38,800 nucleotides of DNA from Gemmatimonadota bacterium (GTDB taxonomy: Bacteria; Gemmatimonadota; Gemmatimonadetes; Longimicrobiales; Gaopeijiaceae), in the NCBI GenBank assembly GCA_022823145.1, contig JAJDXS010000068.1, positions 1 through 38,800 on the forward strand, in the 5' to 3' direction. The notes under the pieces were generated by a model that saw only the letters and a list, made by a program, of their open reading frames with translations, did no database searches and was not told the origin of the DNA. Of this stretch, positions 8,930 to 15,726 are shown piece by piece; position 1 is the first letter of the stretch; each line of letters begins with the position of its first letter. The position numbers were made by a program, and so were the translations under genes.

Positions 8930-9931
8930 TCAGCCCACGGGATGGCGGTGGAAGGCCGAGTAGCGCCCGGTGGCGTGGTGCTCCAGCTGGCGCTCGATGT
9001 CCGCCAGGAGCGAGCTGGCGCCGATGCGGAAGAGGCTCTGGTCGAGCCACGCGTCGCCAAGCTCCTCCTTGATCAGGATCATCCACGCCAGCGCGTCCTT
9101 CGCCGTGCCGATGCCGCCCGCGGCCTTGAGGCCGACGCGGACCCCGGTGGCCCGGAAGTAGTCGCGCACGGCACGCGCCATGGCGAGCCCGACGGGGAGC
9201 GTCGCGTTCACCTTCTCCTTGCCTGTCGAGGTCTTCACGAAGTCAGCGCCCGCCATCATGGCGACGGTGGCTGCGCGCGCGACGTTGGCGAGCGTGCCGA
9301 GTTCCCCGGTCCCCAGAATGACCTTGATGTGGGCCTCGCCGCACGCGTCCCGGAAGGCCGCCACCTCGTCGTAGAGCCGCTCCCAGTCGCCCCGCAGCGC
9401 CAGCCCGCGCGTGATCACGACATCGACCTCCTCGGCGCCGGCCGCCACCGATTCCTCGATCTCTCGGAGCCGGGTGGCGAAGGGGGAGAGCCCCGCCGGG
9501 AACCCGGTCGAGACCACGGCGACGGGGATGCCGGACCCCTCCAGCGCGGCGCGGGCCGCCGGGACGAGGCCGTGGTAGACGCACGCGGCCGCGACGGTCA
9601 CCTCGGTGGGCGGGACTCCGAGCGCGGCCAGGATGTCGTGCCGCACCGGTCGTCTCGCCTTTCCGCACAGCCGCCGCACCCGCCCGGGGGTGTCGTCGCC
9701 GGCCAGGGTGGTGAGGTCGATCAGGGTGACCGCGCGCAGCAGCCATCCGGCCTGCCACTCGCGCTTCACCGACCGGCGCGTGGTCAGGCTGGCCGCGCGG
9801 TGGTCCGCCGCCGCGCGGTTGACGCGCACCCGGCGCACGCCGTCCAGGTCCAGGGGCACGCCCGGATTGCGCAGGCTCGAAGTGGGTGCCCTGCGGGCCG
9901 GTCGGGCCGATGCGGGGGCGGTGACGGTCAT
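8930..9931 (-). CDS. deoC: Deoxyribose-phosphate aldolase
   Basis: Cleaves 2-deoxyribose-5-phosphate to glyceraldehyde-3-phosphate and acetaldehyde in deoxynucleoside catabolism, in the cytosol. The class I lysines are visible: FVKTSTGK carries the Schiff-base lysine and GLKAAGGI the activating lysine; HIKVILGTGELGTL is also conserved. At 333 residues it is longer than the E. coli enzyme (about 260). The extra length is mostly the N-terminus before LIDLTTLAGDDTP, as seen in some actinobacterial-type DeoC. The ATG at 9931 has only a weak ribosome site (GGCGAG). It is the first gene of a leftward two-gene unit with the aldehyde dehydrogenase, five bases apart. Confidence 0.93.
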   Translation of the reverse strand: MTVTAPASARPARRAPTSSLRNPGVPLDLDGVRRVRVNRAAADHRAASLTTRRSVKREWQAGWLLRAVTLIDLTTLAGDDTPGRVRRLCGKARRPVRHDILAALGVPPTEVTVAAACVYHGLVPAARAALEGSGIPVAVVSTGFPAGLSPFATRLREIEESVAAGAEEVDVVITRGLALRGDWERLYDEVAAFRDACGEAHIKVILGTGELGTLANVARAATVAMMAGADFVKTSTGKEKVNATLPVGLAMARAVRDYFRATGVRVGLKAAGGIGTAKDALAWMILIKEELGDAWLDQSLFRIGASSLLADIERQLEHHATGRYSAFHRHPVG

Positions 9932-9950
9932 GGGCGCTCTCGCCTTTTCA

Positions 9951-9979
9951 TATCATTTCATGTGGCGAATTGCGGTCAA
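9951..9979 (-). promoter_or_regulatory. deoC: Possible deoC promoter
   Basis: On the minus strand TTGACC (9979-9974) is followed after 17 bases by ATGATA (9956-9951) in a small AT-rich pocket 20 bases before the deoC start. The -35 matches 5 of 6 consensus bases; the -10 is poor. The promoter role is inferred. Confidence 0.35.
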
Positions 9980-10052
9980 GGGAGCCAAGATAGCGACAAT
10001 GGCGCGCCGGGACTAAGGGGGACGGCCCCGAAACCATGAACGGAGGCGACAG

Positions 10053-11489
10053 TTGGATCGGATTCCGAGGCTGATCGCGGGGGTGACCGGCACCGCGGCG
10101 GCGGTCTTCTACCGGGTCGACCGGCACGGGCCTCCGCTGCCCGACGGACCGCTGATCGTGGCGGCCAACCATCCGAACAGCCTCGTCGACGCGTTGCTGG
10201 TGTTTCATTGCAGCGAGCGGATCGCGCGGCCGCTGGGCAGGGCGCCGCTTTTCGACGGGCCTCTTCTGGGCCCGGTGTTGCGGGCGCTGGGGGCGATTCC
10301 CGTCTATCGCAGGCAGGACGACCCGGACGCGATACATCGCAACGAGGAGATGTTTCGGGCCGCGGTCGGCGCGCTCCGGGGGGATCAAGCGATCCAAGTC
10401 TATCCGGAGGGGAAGAGTCATTCGGAATCTCGGCTCGCCGAATTCCGCACCGGGGCCGCGCGGATCGCGCTGCTGGCGGAGAAGGATGCGGGTTGGCGGC
10501 TCGGCCTCTCGATCGTGCCCGTGGGAATCACCTATTCGGGGAAGGAACTGGCGAGGACCGAGGTCGCCGTGCGCTTCGGGCGGGCGTTCGGGTGCCGGGA
10601 CCTGAGGGAGGCGTATGAGGAGGACCCCTTCGCCGCGGCCCGGAGGCTCACCGAGCGGATCGAGAGAGGGATCCGGCGCCAGACGCTGAACTTCGACCGC
10701 CCCCGCGACCGGACGCTGGTGGAGGTGGCGGAGCAGCTGTACGTCCGCGAGTCGCAGTGGGTGCCGTGGCGCGAGCGGGAACGGCTCGGCAGCCGGTTCC
10801 CCCGCCTGCAGCGCTTTGCGAGGGGGCTGGAGTGGATCCGCCGCGCGCACCCGGACGAGCACCGCAGCCTGATCGAGAAGGTCGAGCGGTACGCCGACCT
10901 CAACGCGGAGCTCCGGGCGGGCGAGGGGGACGTGCCGCCGCGCTACCGCTTCCTCCCGGTCGCCAAGTACGTCGTGCTGCGGGGGGGCCTGCTGGTGCTG
11001 GGGTTTCCGTTCGCAGTCGCCGGCGCGCTCCTCTGGGCGCCCGTGACCAGGCTGCCCGGCTTCGTGGTCAGGCGCGTGCGCCCCGAGCTCGAGGTCACGG
11101 CGACGATCAAGCTGCTGGCGCTCATGGGCGGGGTCGCCGCGGCCTGGATCCTGTGGGTGGTCCTGGGCTACCTCGCGGGCGGGACCCCGGTCGCCATCGG
11201 TGCGGCGGTTCTGGCCCCGGTGTCCGGACTGGTCAGCTTGCGGTGGGTGGAGCTCGCCCGCGAAGCGCACGAAGACACCTCGCTCTTCCTGCGGCTGCAG
11301 GGGCGCCCCGATCTGCGGCGGCGTTTCGCGGAACTGCGCGCCGATCTTGCCGAGACGTTCAGACGGCTCGAGAAGCGGTGGGCCGAGGAGCGGCGCGGAG
11401 GCGGGAGGCGTGAGGATGCACCGCCGCAGGGCCAGGAGTTGCCCTCGTCGCCGATCGGTGACAACGTGTCCGCTCCCGGGGCGGGGTAG
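10053..11489 (+). CDS. PlsC-type lysophospholipid acyltransferase
   Basis: A 478-residue membrane-associated acyltransferase, probably acting in glycerophospholipid synthesis. The start is TTG at 10053: GGAGG lies at 10042-10046, six bases upstream, while the nearby ATG at 10036 is out of frame. The catalytic block I is a His-Asp motif with five residues between (NHPNSLVD, residues about 36-43), as in the GPAT/AGPAT subgroup with NHPN or NHQN. Downstream blocks are LGAIPVYRR and YPEGKSHSES. The N-terminal half is the PlsC domain; residues about 300-400 hold three or four hydrophobic helices (YVVLRGGLLVLGFPFAVAGALLW, LLALMGGVAAAWILWVVLGYLAGG). The C-terminal tail is charged and ends in a Pro/Gly-rich stretch. 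The acyl donor and acceptor cannot be told from sequence. Confidence 0.85.
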   Translation: MDRIPRLIAGVTGTAAAVFYRVDRHGPPLPDGPLIVAANHPNSLVDALLVFHCSERIARPLGRAPLFDGPLLGPVLRALGAIPVYRRQDDPDAIHRNEEMFRAAVGALRGDQAIQVYPEGKSHSESRLAEFRTGAARIALLAEKDAGWRLGLSIVPVGITYSGKELARTEVAVRFGRAFGCRDLREAYEEDPFAAARRLTERIERGIRRQTLNFDRPRDRTLVEVAEQLYVRESQWVPWRERERLGSRFPRLQRFARGLEWIRRAHPDEHRSLIEKVERYADLNAELRAGEGDVPPRYRFLPVAKYVVLRGGLLVLGFPFAVAGALLWAPVTRLPGFVVRRVRPELEVTATIKLLALMGGVAAAWILWVVLGYLAGGTPVAIGAAVLAPVSGLVSLRWVELAREAHEDTSLFLRLQGRPDLRRRFAELRADLAETFRRLEKRWAEERRGGGRREDAPPQGQELPSSPIGDNVSAPGAG

Positions 11490-11502
11490 GCCTCCGGGGA
11501 GC

Positions 11503-11528
11503 CGCGGGAATGCGCGGGAATGCGCGGG
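11503..11528. repeat. 10-bp tandem repeat before selC
   Basis: CGCGGGAATG occurs twice in tandem (11503-11522), with a third partial unit CGCGGG running into the G-run that begins the tRNA. It lies directly upstream of the tRNA gene, between it and the acyltransferase stop. Confidence 0.6.
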
Positions 11529-11624
11529 GGGGCGGATCGGGGCTGGTGTCCCGTCTGGTCTTCAAAACCAGTGTGCCCGGCTAAAACCCGGGTGGGTGGG
11601 TTCGATTCCCACACGCCCCCGCCA
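11528..11624 (+). tRNA. selC: tRNA-Sec (anticodon UCA)
   Basis: A 97-base selenocysteine tRNA including an encoded CCA end (11622-11624). The anticodon stem CTGGT/ACCAG frames the loop CTTCAAA, giving anticodon TCA, which reads UGA. The variable arm is long (GCCCGG with CCGGGT around CTAAAA), the D stem is extended (CGGGG/TCCCG), and the T arm is GTGGG-TTCGATT-CCCAC. The acceptor is GGGGGCG with CGCCCCC plus an extra G-A juxtaposition at the eighth position, and the discriminator is G, as in known tRNA-Sec. These features exclude an ordinary class I tRNA and a suppressor tRNA-Trp. selA, selB and selD are not in the window. The gene stands alone between the acyltransferase and DUF5683 genes. 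Confidence 0.93.
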
Positions 11625-11756
11625 TCCGCGCGGGTCGCTCCCGCCCCGCCGCGATTGCCTATCTTTCGGGCATGCAGAGCCAACCCCATTCCTTCCCCGG
11701 TCCATCCCGGGCCGTGCAGCTCGAACTTCTCCACGGCAGCGGGGGAGTGCAGGTCG

Positions 11757-12362
11757 ATGCGTAATGTCATTGTGCTGATTGGCGGTCTCCTCATCGGGAC
11801 CGCCGGCCCCGCCCGGGCCCAGGATCCGCCGCCACCCGACTCGGCCGGGACGGCAGCCGCCGTTCAGCCGGCCGACTCGCCCGCGGCCGACTCGGCGACC
11901 GGGATCAGCCCGGCGGGCGCGTTCCTGCGGGGCGCGCTCATCCCCGGGTGGGGGCACACGACGACGGGATCCATGACGCGCGGGGCCTTCTACTTCAGCG
12001 TCGAGGCGCTCGCCGGGTGGATGGTCTACAAGACCCAGCGAAGGCTCGCGGTGGCGCGCGACCAGGCGGCGATTTGGGAGGAACTCGCGACCGCGGAGCT
12101 GGCCGCGATGGGTGTCACGGAGCCGGATCAGGTGGAGGCGGCACTCGAGCAACACGACCAGGTCGCGCGCTTCCGCGGACTGGTCGATGCCCGCGGGGAA
12201 CAGCGCGAGGACTGGGTGGCCGTCGCCCTGTTCACGCTGCTGCTCTCGGGCGTGGACGCGTTCGTCTCCGCCCACCTGAGCGAGTTCCCCGAGCCCCTTA
12301 CCATCGAGGGGGACCCATCGGGGGGCACGGTCGAACTGGCGGTGCGGATTCCGGTCGGGTGA
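11757..12362 (+). CDS. DUF5683-type exported membrane protein
   Basis: A 201-residue protein. The ATG at 11757 follows GGGGGAG and AGGT in the preceding 17 bases and opens a signal peptide (MRNVIVLIGGLLIGTAGPARAQ). A Pro/Ala-rich linker precedes the core motif LRGALIPGWGHTTTGSMTRGAFYF, which matches the LPG-x-GQ pattern of the DUF5683 family common in Bacteroidota, Gemmatimonadota and relatives. There are two or three hydrophobic helices (about residues 58-90 and 155-175) separated by a charged helix. The family is envelope-associated and of unknown biochemical role. It faces lpxH convergently across the hairpin at 12372-12410. Confidence 0.78.
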   Translation: MRNVIVLIGGLLIGTAGPARAQDPPPPDSAGTAAAVQPADSPAADSATGISPAGAFLRGALIPGWGHTTTGSMTRGAFYFSVEALAGWMVYKTQRRLAVARDQAAIWEELATAELAAMGVTEPDQVEAALEQHDQVARFRGLVDARGEQREDWVAVALFTLLLSGVDAFVSAHLSEFPEPLTIEGDPSGGTVELAVRIPVG

Positions 12363-12371
12363 ACGCACTAT

Positions 12372-12410
12372 AGTAAAGTCAACATTACATTATGTAATCT
12401 GGACTTTACT
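12372..12410. repeat. 39-bp nested inverted repeat, copy 2 / bidirectional terminator
   Basis: Outer arms AGTAAAGTC (12372-12380) and GACTTTACT (12402-12410) are perfect complements; inside, ATTACAT (12384-12390) and ATGTAAT (12392-12398) form a perfect 7-bp palindrome around one T. On the plus strand TTTTT follows (12410-12414), so it fits a bidirectional terminator for the convergent DUF5683 and lpxH genes, and it includes the lpxH stop codon (12406-12408). It is also homologous to 4952-4990, which is not between convergent genes, so termination may not be its only role. Confidence 0.75.
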
Positions 12411-13152
12411 TTTTCCACTCGTGCAGCACCGGGACCCCCGACTCCCCCAGCGTCGCATAGCTGCGGTGCACCAGCCAGTCGCCCGAATTCACGTAGTATC
12501 GTCCCGGCGCCAGTTCGAGGATGGCCGGGCGGTGGGCGTGCCCGGTGGCCACGATGTCGAGGCCCGCGTCGACCTCGAATCGCTCCCGGGCCCACGCGGT
12601 CAGGAACGCCAGCCGGTCCTTCGCTGCCACGTTCGCCGAGGTTCCGCCGGACGGCGCTCTCGTCGTGCCGGACACGCGGTTCGCCAGGCGCGCGCCCAGG
12701 TCGGGGTGAAGCCAGCGGAAGAGCCACCGGGTCAGGCGGCCGCGCAGGATCAGCCTCAGGCAACGGTAGCCCAGGTCCCCGGCGCCCAATCCGTCGCCGT
12801 GAGCCAACAGCACGGTCCTGCCGTGGATCCGCATCGTGACCGGATCCTGGCGGAAGTCGATTCCGATCCGGTCGCGCAGGAAGCTGCCTCCCCACCAGTC
12901 GTGGTTCCCGCCGATGAGCAGCACGGGCACACCCGACTCCACCAGCTCCGCGAGTTGGGCGAGAACCCTGACGTGCTCGGCGAGGACCACGTGGCGGTAC
13001 TCGAACCAGAAATCGAAGAGGTCCCCATTGATGATCAGGCGGCTACCCGATTCCTTTACATGGAGAAGCCAGCGCCGGAACGCCTGTTCGGTTTCCGGCG
13101 GGACCGCGCCCAAGTGCACGTCGGAGACGATGAAGACCGGTTTGGAGGGCAT
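12406..13152 (-). CDS. lpxH: UDP-2,3-diacylglucosamine diphosphatase-like phosphoesterase
   Basis: A 248-residue metallophosphoesterase, close to the usual LpxH length; LpxH removes UMP from UDP-2,3-diacylglucosamine to give lipid X in lipid A synthesis. All calcineurin-type metal motifs are present: SDVHLG (residues 9-14), GDLFDFW, GGNHDWW, LLAHGD and GHAHRP. GDLFDFW followed by EYRHVV is typical of LpxH, as is the Arg- and Trp-rich middle insert (LTRWLFRWLHPDLG). The start at 13152 gives MPSKPVFIVSDVHLG; the longer open frame upstream is antisense to the neighbouring lipoprotein gene. The start codon overlaps that gene's ATG head to head. The presence of LptE-like and heptose genes nearby fits an LPS-bearing outer membrane. 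Confidence 0.88.
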   Translation of the reverse strand: MPSKPVFIVSDVHLGAVPPETEQAFRRWLLHVKESGSRLIINGDLFDFWFEYRHVVLAEHVRVLAQLAELVESGVPVLLIGGNHDWWGGSFLRDRIGIDFRQDPVTMRIHGRTVLLAHGDGLGAGDLGYRCLRLILRGRLTRWLFRWLHPDLGARLANRVSGTTRAPSGGTSANVAAKDRLAFLTAWARERFEVDAGLDIVATGHAHRPAILELAPGRYYVNSGDWLVHRSYATLGESGVPVLHEWKK

Positions 13153-13888
13153 GTCGGCCGAAGCTACGCGAACGCTGCGGCCAGGGGTAGGGATGGCCGT
13201 GGTCCTGGCCGCCGCCTGCGCCTCTGCGGGCCAGGCCGGGCCGGCTGGCGAGCACGGGCCCGCCGCACCGCAGCCGAATCCCGGCCAGCTGGCCGAAGTC
13301 CGTGCGGCGGCGCTCGCGGTCGCAGAGCGAACGCGCCCCGCGCACCCCACCCGGCTCGACTTCCGCTGGAGGGCCCGCGAGCCCGACTTCCGGGATTCGG
13401 GGTTCGGGGTGGCGCGCATCGAGCCGCCCTACCGCGCGCGCCTGGACCTCTTCCTGGACAACGGCGAGACCGCCGCGATCGCCGCGCTGGTCGACGACGA
13501 ACTGCGGATCCCCGCATCGCTCCCCACCGAGCTGGTTCCGCCCGCGCCGCTCCTCTGGGCCGTGCTGGGGGTCTTCCGTCCCGGCGGCGGCGCGGAGATG
13601 TTGCAGGGGTCCGTCGATCGGAGCACGACGGAGGTCGAGTATCGGCTGCCCTCGGGCCGCCAGGTCCGCTTCCTCCTCCGTGACGGCGCGCTGCTGGACG
13701 CGGAGCTGCTGGAGCGGGGATCGACCGTCCAGCGTGTCTTCGTTTCGGGGTCCGGCGGGGAGGCGGCCTTCCCGGCCGAAGCGACCTACCGCAACCTGGC
13801 CGACTATCGCGAACTCGAGCTGAGACTGGAATCGGTGGAGCATGTGGACTCGTTTCCCAGGGACATCTGGACGCCGCGCGGGCCATAG
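13151..13888 (+). CDS. Envelope lipoprotein (LolA/LolB-like, uncertain)
   Basis: A 245-residue putative lipoprotein. With the ATG at 13151 the N-terminus is MSAEATRTLRPGVGMAVVLAAAC, a lipobox ending at Cys23. The alternative ATG at 13193 has a better ribosome site (AGGGG, 5 bases away) but leaves only eight residues before the cysteine and no positive charge. The mature part is one domain of alternating beta strands (TRLDFRWRAREPDF, YRARLDLFLDNGE, STTEVEYRLPSGRQVRFLLRDG, YRELELRLESVEHVDSFP), the pattern of an unclosed LolA/LolB-type barrel. That resemblance is by pattern only. It is followed after 16 bases by the LptE-like gene, suggesting a shared role in lipoprotein or LPS export. Confidence 0.7.
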   Translation: MSAEATRTLRPGVGMAVVLAAACASAGQAGPAGEHGPAAPQPNPGQLAEVRAAALAVAERTRPAHPTRLDFRWRAREPDFRDSGFGVARIEPPYRARLDLFLDNGETAAIAALVDDELRIPASLPTELVPPAPLLWAVLGVFRPGGGAEMLQGSVDRSTTEVEYRLPSGRQVRFLLRDGALLDAELLERGSTVQRVFVSGSGGEAAFPAEATYRNLADYRELELRLESVEHVDSFPRDIWTPRGP

Positions 13889-13904
13889 CCGGCACGAGCG
13901 TCCC

Positions 13905-14426
13905 GTGCGCCGCAGGTGCCAGGCGTGGCTGCTCGCCGTGCCCGCCGCGGTCACCCTCTCTTTCACGGCCTGCATGTATTCGTTCACCGCGGGCGCCGGA
14001 TTCCCCGACCACATCCGCACCATCGCCGTTGTTCCCTTCGAAAACGAGACCAACCGCTTCGAGCTCACACAGGAGGTGCACGAGGCGTTGCTGCGCCAGT
14101 TGCCGCGCTCGCTGGGGCTGACGACGGCGGGCGAGGAGGCGGCGGACGCGGTCGTGACGGGGACGATCCTGCGCTACGAACTGACGGCGCCGCTCTACAG
14201 AAGGGGGCAGCAGGCGGAGACCGTGCAGGTTCTGCAGCGCGAGGTGGTCCTGGTCGTGCGGGTCGAGGTGCTCGACCGGGAGAACTACACGATCCTCTGG
14301 GACCAGCAGCAGCTGCGCGTGGTGGGGCAGTACCTGGACGCGAGCGAGACCGAGGACGTGGGGCGGACGGAGGCGATTGAGCTTCTGGTGCAGGAGATAG
14401 TGGACGGAGCGCAGTCCAACTGGTAG
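13905..14426 (+). CDS. lptE: LptE-like LPS-assembly lipoprotein
   Basis: A 173-residue lipoprotein. I prefer GTG at 13905, giving MRRRCQAWLLAVPAAVTLSFTAC with a clean basic-hydrophobic-lipobox order; an in-frame ATG at 13842 would overlap the previous gene by 47 bases. After the lipidated cysteine the protein reads MYSFTAGAGFPDHIRTIAVVPFENETNRFELTQEVHEALLRQL, which is the characteristic opening of the LptE family (a strand YSF, then IAVPxFxN, then the helix). LptE plugs the LptD barrel that inserts LPS into the outer leaflet. The gene lies 79 bases before mrpE, so it may share transcription with the antiporter operon or simply precede it. Confidence 0.83.
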   Translation: MRRRCQAWLLAVPAAVTLSFTACMYSFTAGAGFPDHIRTIAVVPFENETNRFELTQEVHEALLRQLPRSLGLTTAGEEAADAVVTGTILRYELTAPLYRRGQQAETVQVLQREVVLVVRVEVLDRENYTILWDQQQLRVVGQYLDASETEDVGRTEAIELLVQEIVDGAQSNW

Positions 14427-14505
14427 ATTCGCCCGTTGCTGGACACGACGAGATCACGCCAACCCGTGCATCCCGGGAGCACGACGACTTGAACCGCTTT
14501 CTCCG

Positions 14506-14988
14506 GTGAACCGGGCAGTCTGGCTCTGGGGGATCCTGTTCGCGCTGTGGGTGGTGCTTTCGTGGCACTTTACCGGCCTCCTCCTCGGCTTTGGCGTGGC
14601 GACCTGCACCGTCGCCGTGTGGGTGGCGATGCGCATGGAAACGCTCGACGGTGAATCCGTACCCGTCCATCTGATCCTGCGGGCCTTCGCGTACGTCCCC
14701 TGGCTGGTGTGGGAGATCTTCAAGTCGAACGTGCGCGTGGCGAGGCTGATCCTCGCGCCGCGGCTTCGGGTCGACCCCTCCATCGTGCACTTCTTCGCGT
14801 CGCAGCGGACCGATCTCGGCCGCTTCATCTACGCCAACTCGATCACGCTCACGCCGGGCACGGTAACGACCGGGATCGTGGGCGACGACTTCGAGGTCCA
14901 CGCCATCGTGCAGTCCGAGATCGACGGCTCGGAGGAGAACGACATGAACCGCCGCGTCACCTGGCTCGAAGGCAAGGTGGCGCCATGA
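14506..14988 (+). CDS. mrpE: Na+/H+ antiporter subunit E
   Basis: A 160-residue subunit, the first gene of the Mrp cluster. The start is GTG at 14506. Two N-terminal helices (residues about 5-40) are followed by the family-defining segment VPWLVWEIFKSNVRVARLILAP and the soluble C-terminal part with the conserved TLTPGTVTTGIVGDDFEVHAI. MrpE is required for full assembly or activity of the multisubunit antiporter rather than being a channel itself. It overlaps mrpF by four bases (ATGA), indicating coupled translation. The upstream gap of 79 bases contains no clear promoter; transcription may begin in front of the lipoprotein genes. Confidence 0.93.
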   Translation: MNRAVWLWGILFALWVVLSWHFTGLLLGFGVATCTVAVWVAMRMETLDGESVPVHLILRAFAYVPWLVWEIFKSNVRVARLILAPRLRVDPSIVHFFASQRTDLGRFIYANSITLTPGTVTTGIVGDDFEVHAIVQSEIDGSEENDMNRRVTWLEGKVAP

Positions 14989-15329
14989 TGTTCGTGGTGA
15001 CCTCGGCCGCGCTGCTGGTAGGGATGGGGCTGGTCATGTGCCGGGCGCTCCTGGGCCCGACGGCCTACGACCGGGTTCTGGCGTTGAACAACATTGGGAC
15101 GAAGACCGTCGTCCTCATCGCGGTCCTGGGCTTTCTCAATGGACGGCCCGAGTTTCTCGATCTCGCGCTTGCGTATGCGCTGATCAACTTCATCGGGACG
15201 ATCGCGGTGCTGAAGTACATCGAATACGGCGACCTGGGGGCGGGTTCGCGTCCCGACGGCGCCGTCCCCGAGGGGTTCCGTCCCGGCGCGCGGCCCGACG
15301 GCTCCCTCCCCGACCGGCGGGCGACCTGA
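14985..15329 (+). CDS. mrpF: Na+/H+ antiporter subunit F
   Basis: A 114-residue subunit with three membrane helices. The family motif RALLGPTAYDRVLALNNIGTKTVVLIAVLG is present (residues about 22-50), with the conserved Asp in the PTxxDR turn and another acidic position in the FLDLALAYALINFIGTIAVLKY helix. The C-terminus carries an extra Pro/Gly/Arg-rich tail of about 30 residues (SRPDGAVPEGFRPGARPDG, with a repeated RPDG unit) not usual for MrpF (about 90 residues). Start ATG at 14985 overlaps the mrpE stop; ATG at 14988 is equally possible. Confidence 0.93.
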   Translation: MMFVVTSAALLVGMGLVMCRALLGPTAYDRVLALNNIGTKTVVLIAVLGFLNGRPEFLDLALAYALINFIGTIAVLKYIEYGDLGAGSRPDGAVPEGFRPGARPDGSLPDRRAT

Positions 15330-15712
15330 TGGAGCAGGCCGTGACCGCCCTGAGCTGGGCGCTGCTCCTTGGCGGCGCCTTCTTCCTCCTGACCGGCTCG
15401 CTGGGGATGGTGCGGCTGCCGGACGTGTTCACCCGCATGCACGCGGCGGGGATGACCGATACGATGGGCGCGGGCATGATCCTGGTGGGCCTGGCCGTCT
15501 ACAACGGCGCCGACCTGGTCACCGTGCGCCTGCTGCTGATCCTGGCCTTCCTCTGGTTCACGAGCCCGATCGCGACCCACGCGGTCGCCAAGGCCGCGCT
15601 CTCGGGCGGACTGCGGCCGTATACGCTGGGCGGGGTGAGCGCGGCGGCCGACGGTGGCGGAGGAGCGCGCGGCGACGGCGCCGATGGCGCGGAAGGAGGC
15701 GTCCCATCGTAA
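15329..15712 (+). CDS. mrpG: Na+/H+ antiporter subunit G
   Basis: A 127-residue subunit with three helices. It shows the MrpG/PhaG signature: LGMVRLPDVFTRMHAAGMTDTMGAG (residues about 27-51), then a helix LLLILAFLWFTSPIATHAVAKAA. The ATG at 15329 shares its A with the mrpF stop (TGATG). The tail after LRPYTLG is a Gly/Ala/Asp-rich linker (AAADGGGGARGDGADG) and contains the AAGGAGG ribosome site that serves the next gene. Confidence 0.93.
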   Translation: MEQAVTALSWALLLGGAFFLLTGSLGMVRLPDVFTRMHAAGMTDTMGAGMILVGLAVYNGADLVTVRLLLILAFLWFTSPIATHAVAKAALSGGLRPYTLGGVSAAADGGGGARGDGADGAEGGVPS

Positions 15713-15726
15713 CCGTCATCGACATC

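Noticed and set aside
6718..9072. 784-codon plus-strand open frame opposite the aldehyde dehydrogenase
   Set aside because: It is exactly antisense to the ALDH gene, has composition expected from a GC-rich third-position shadow and shows no motif.
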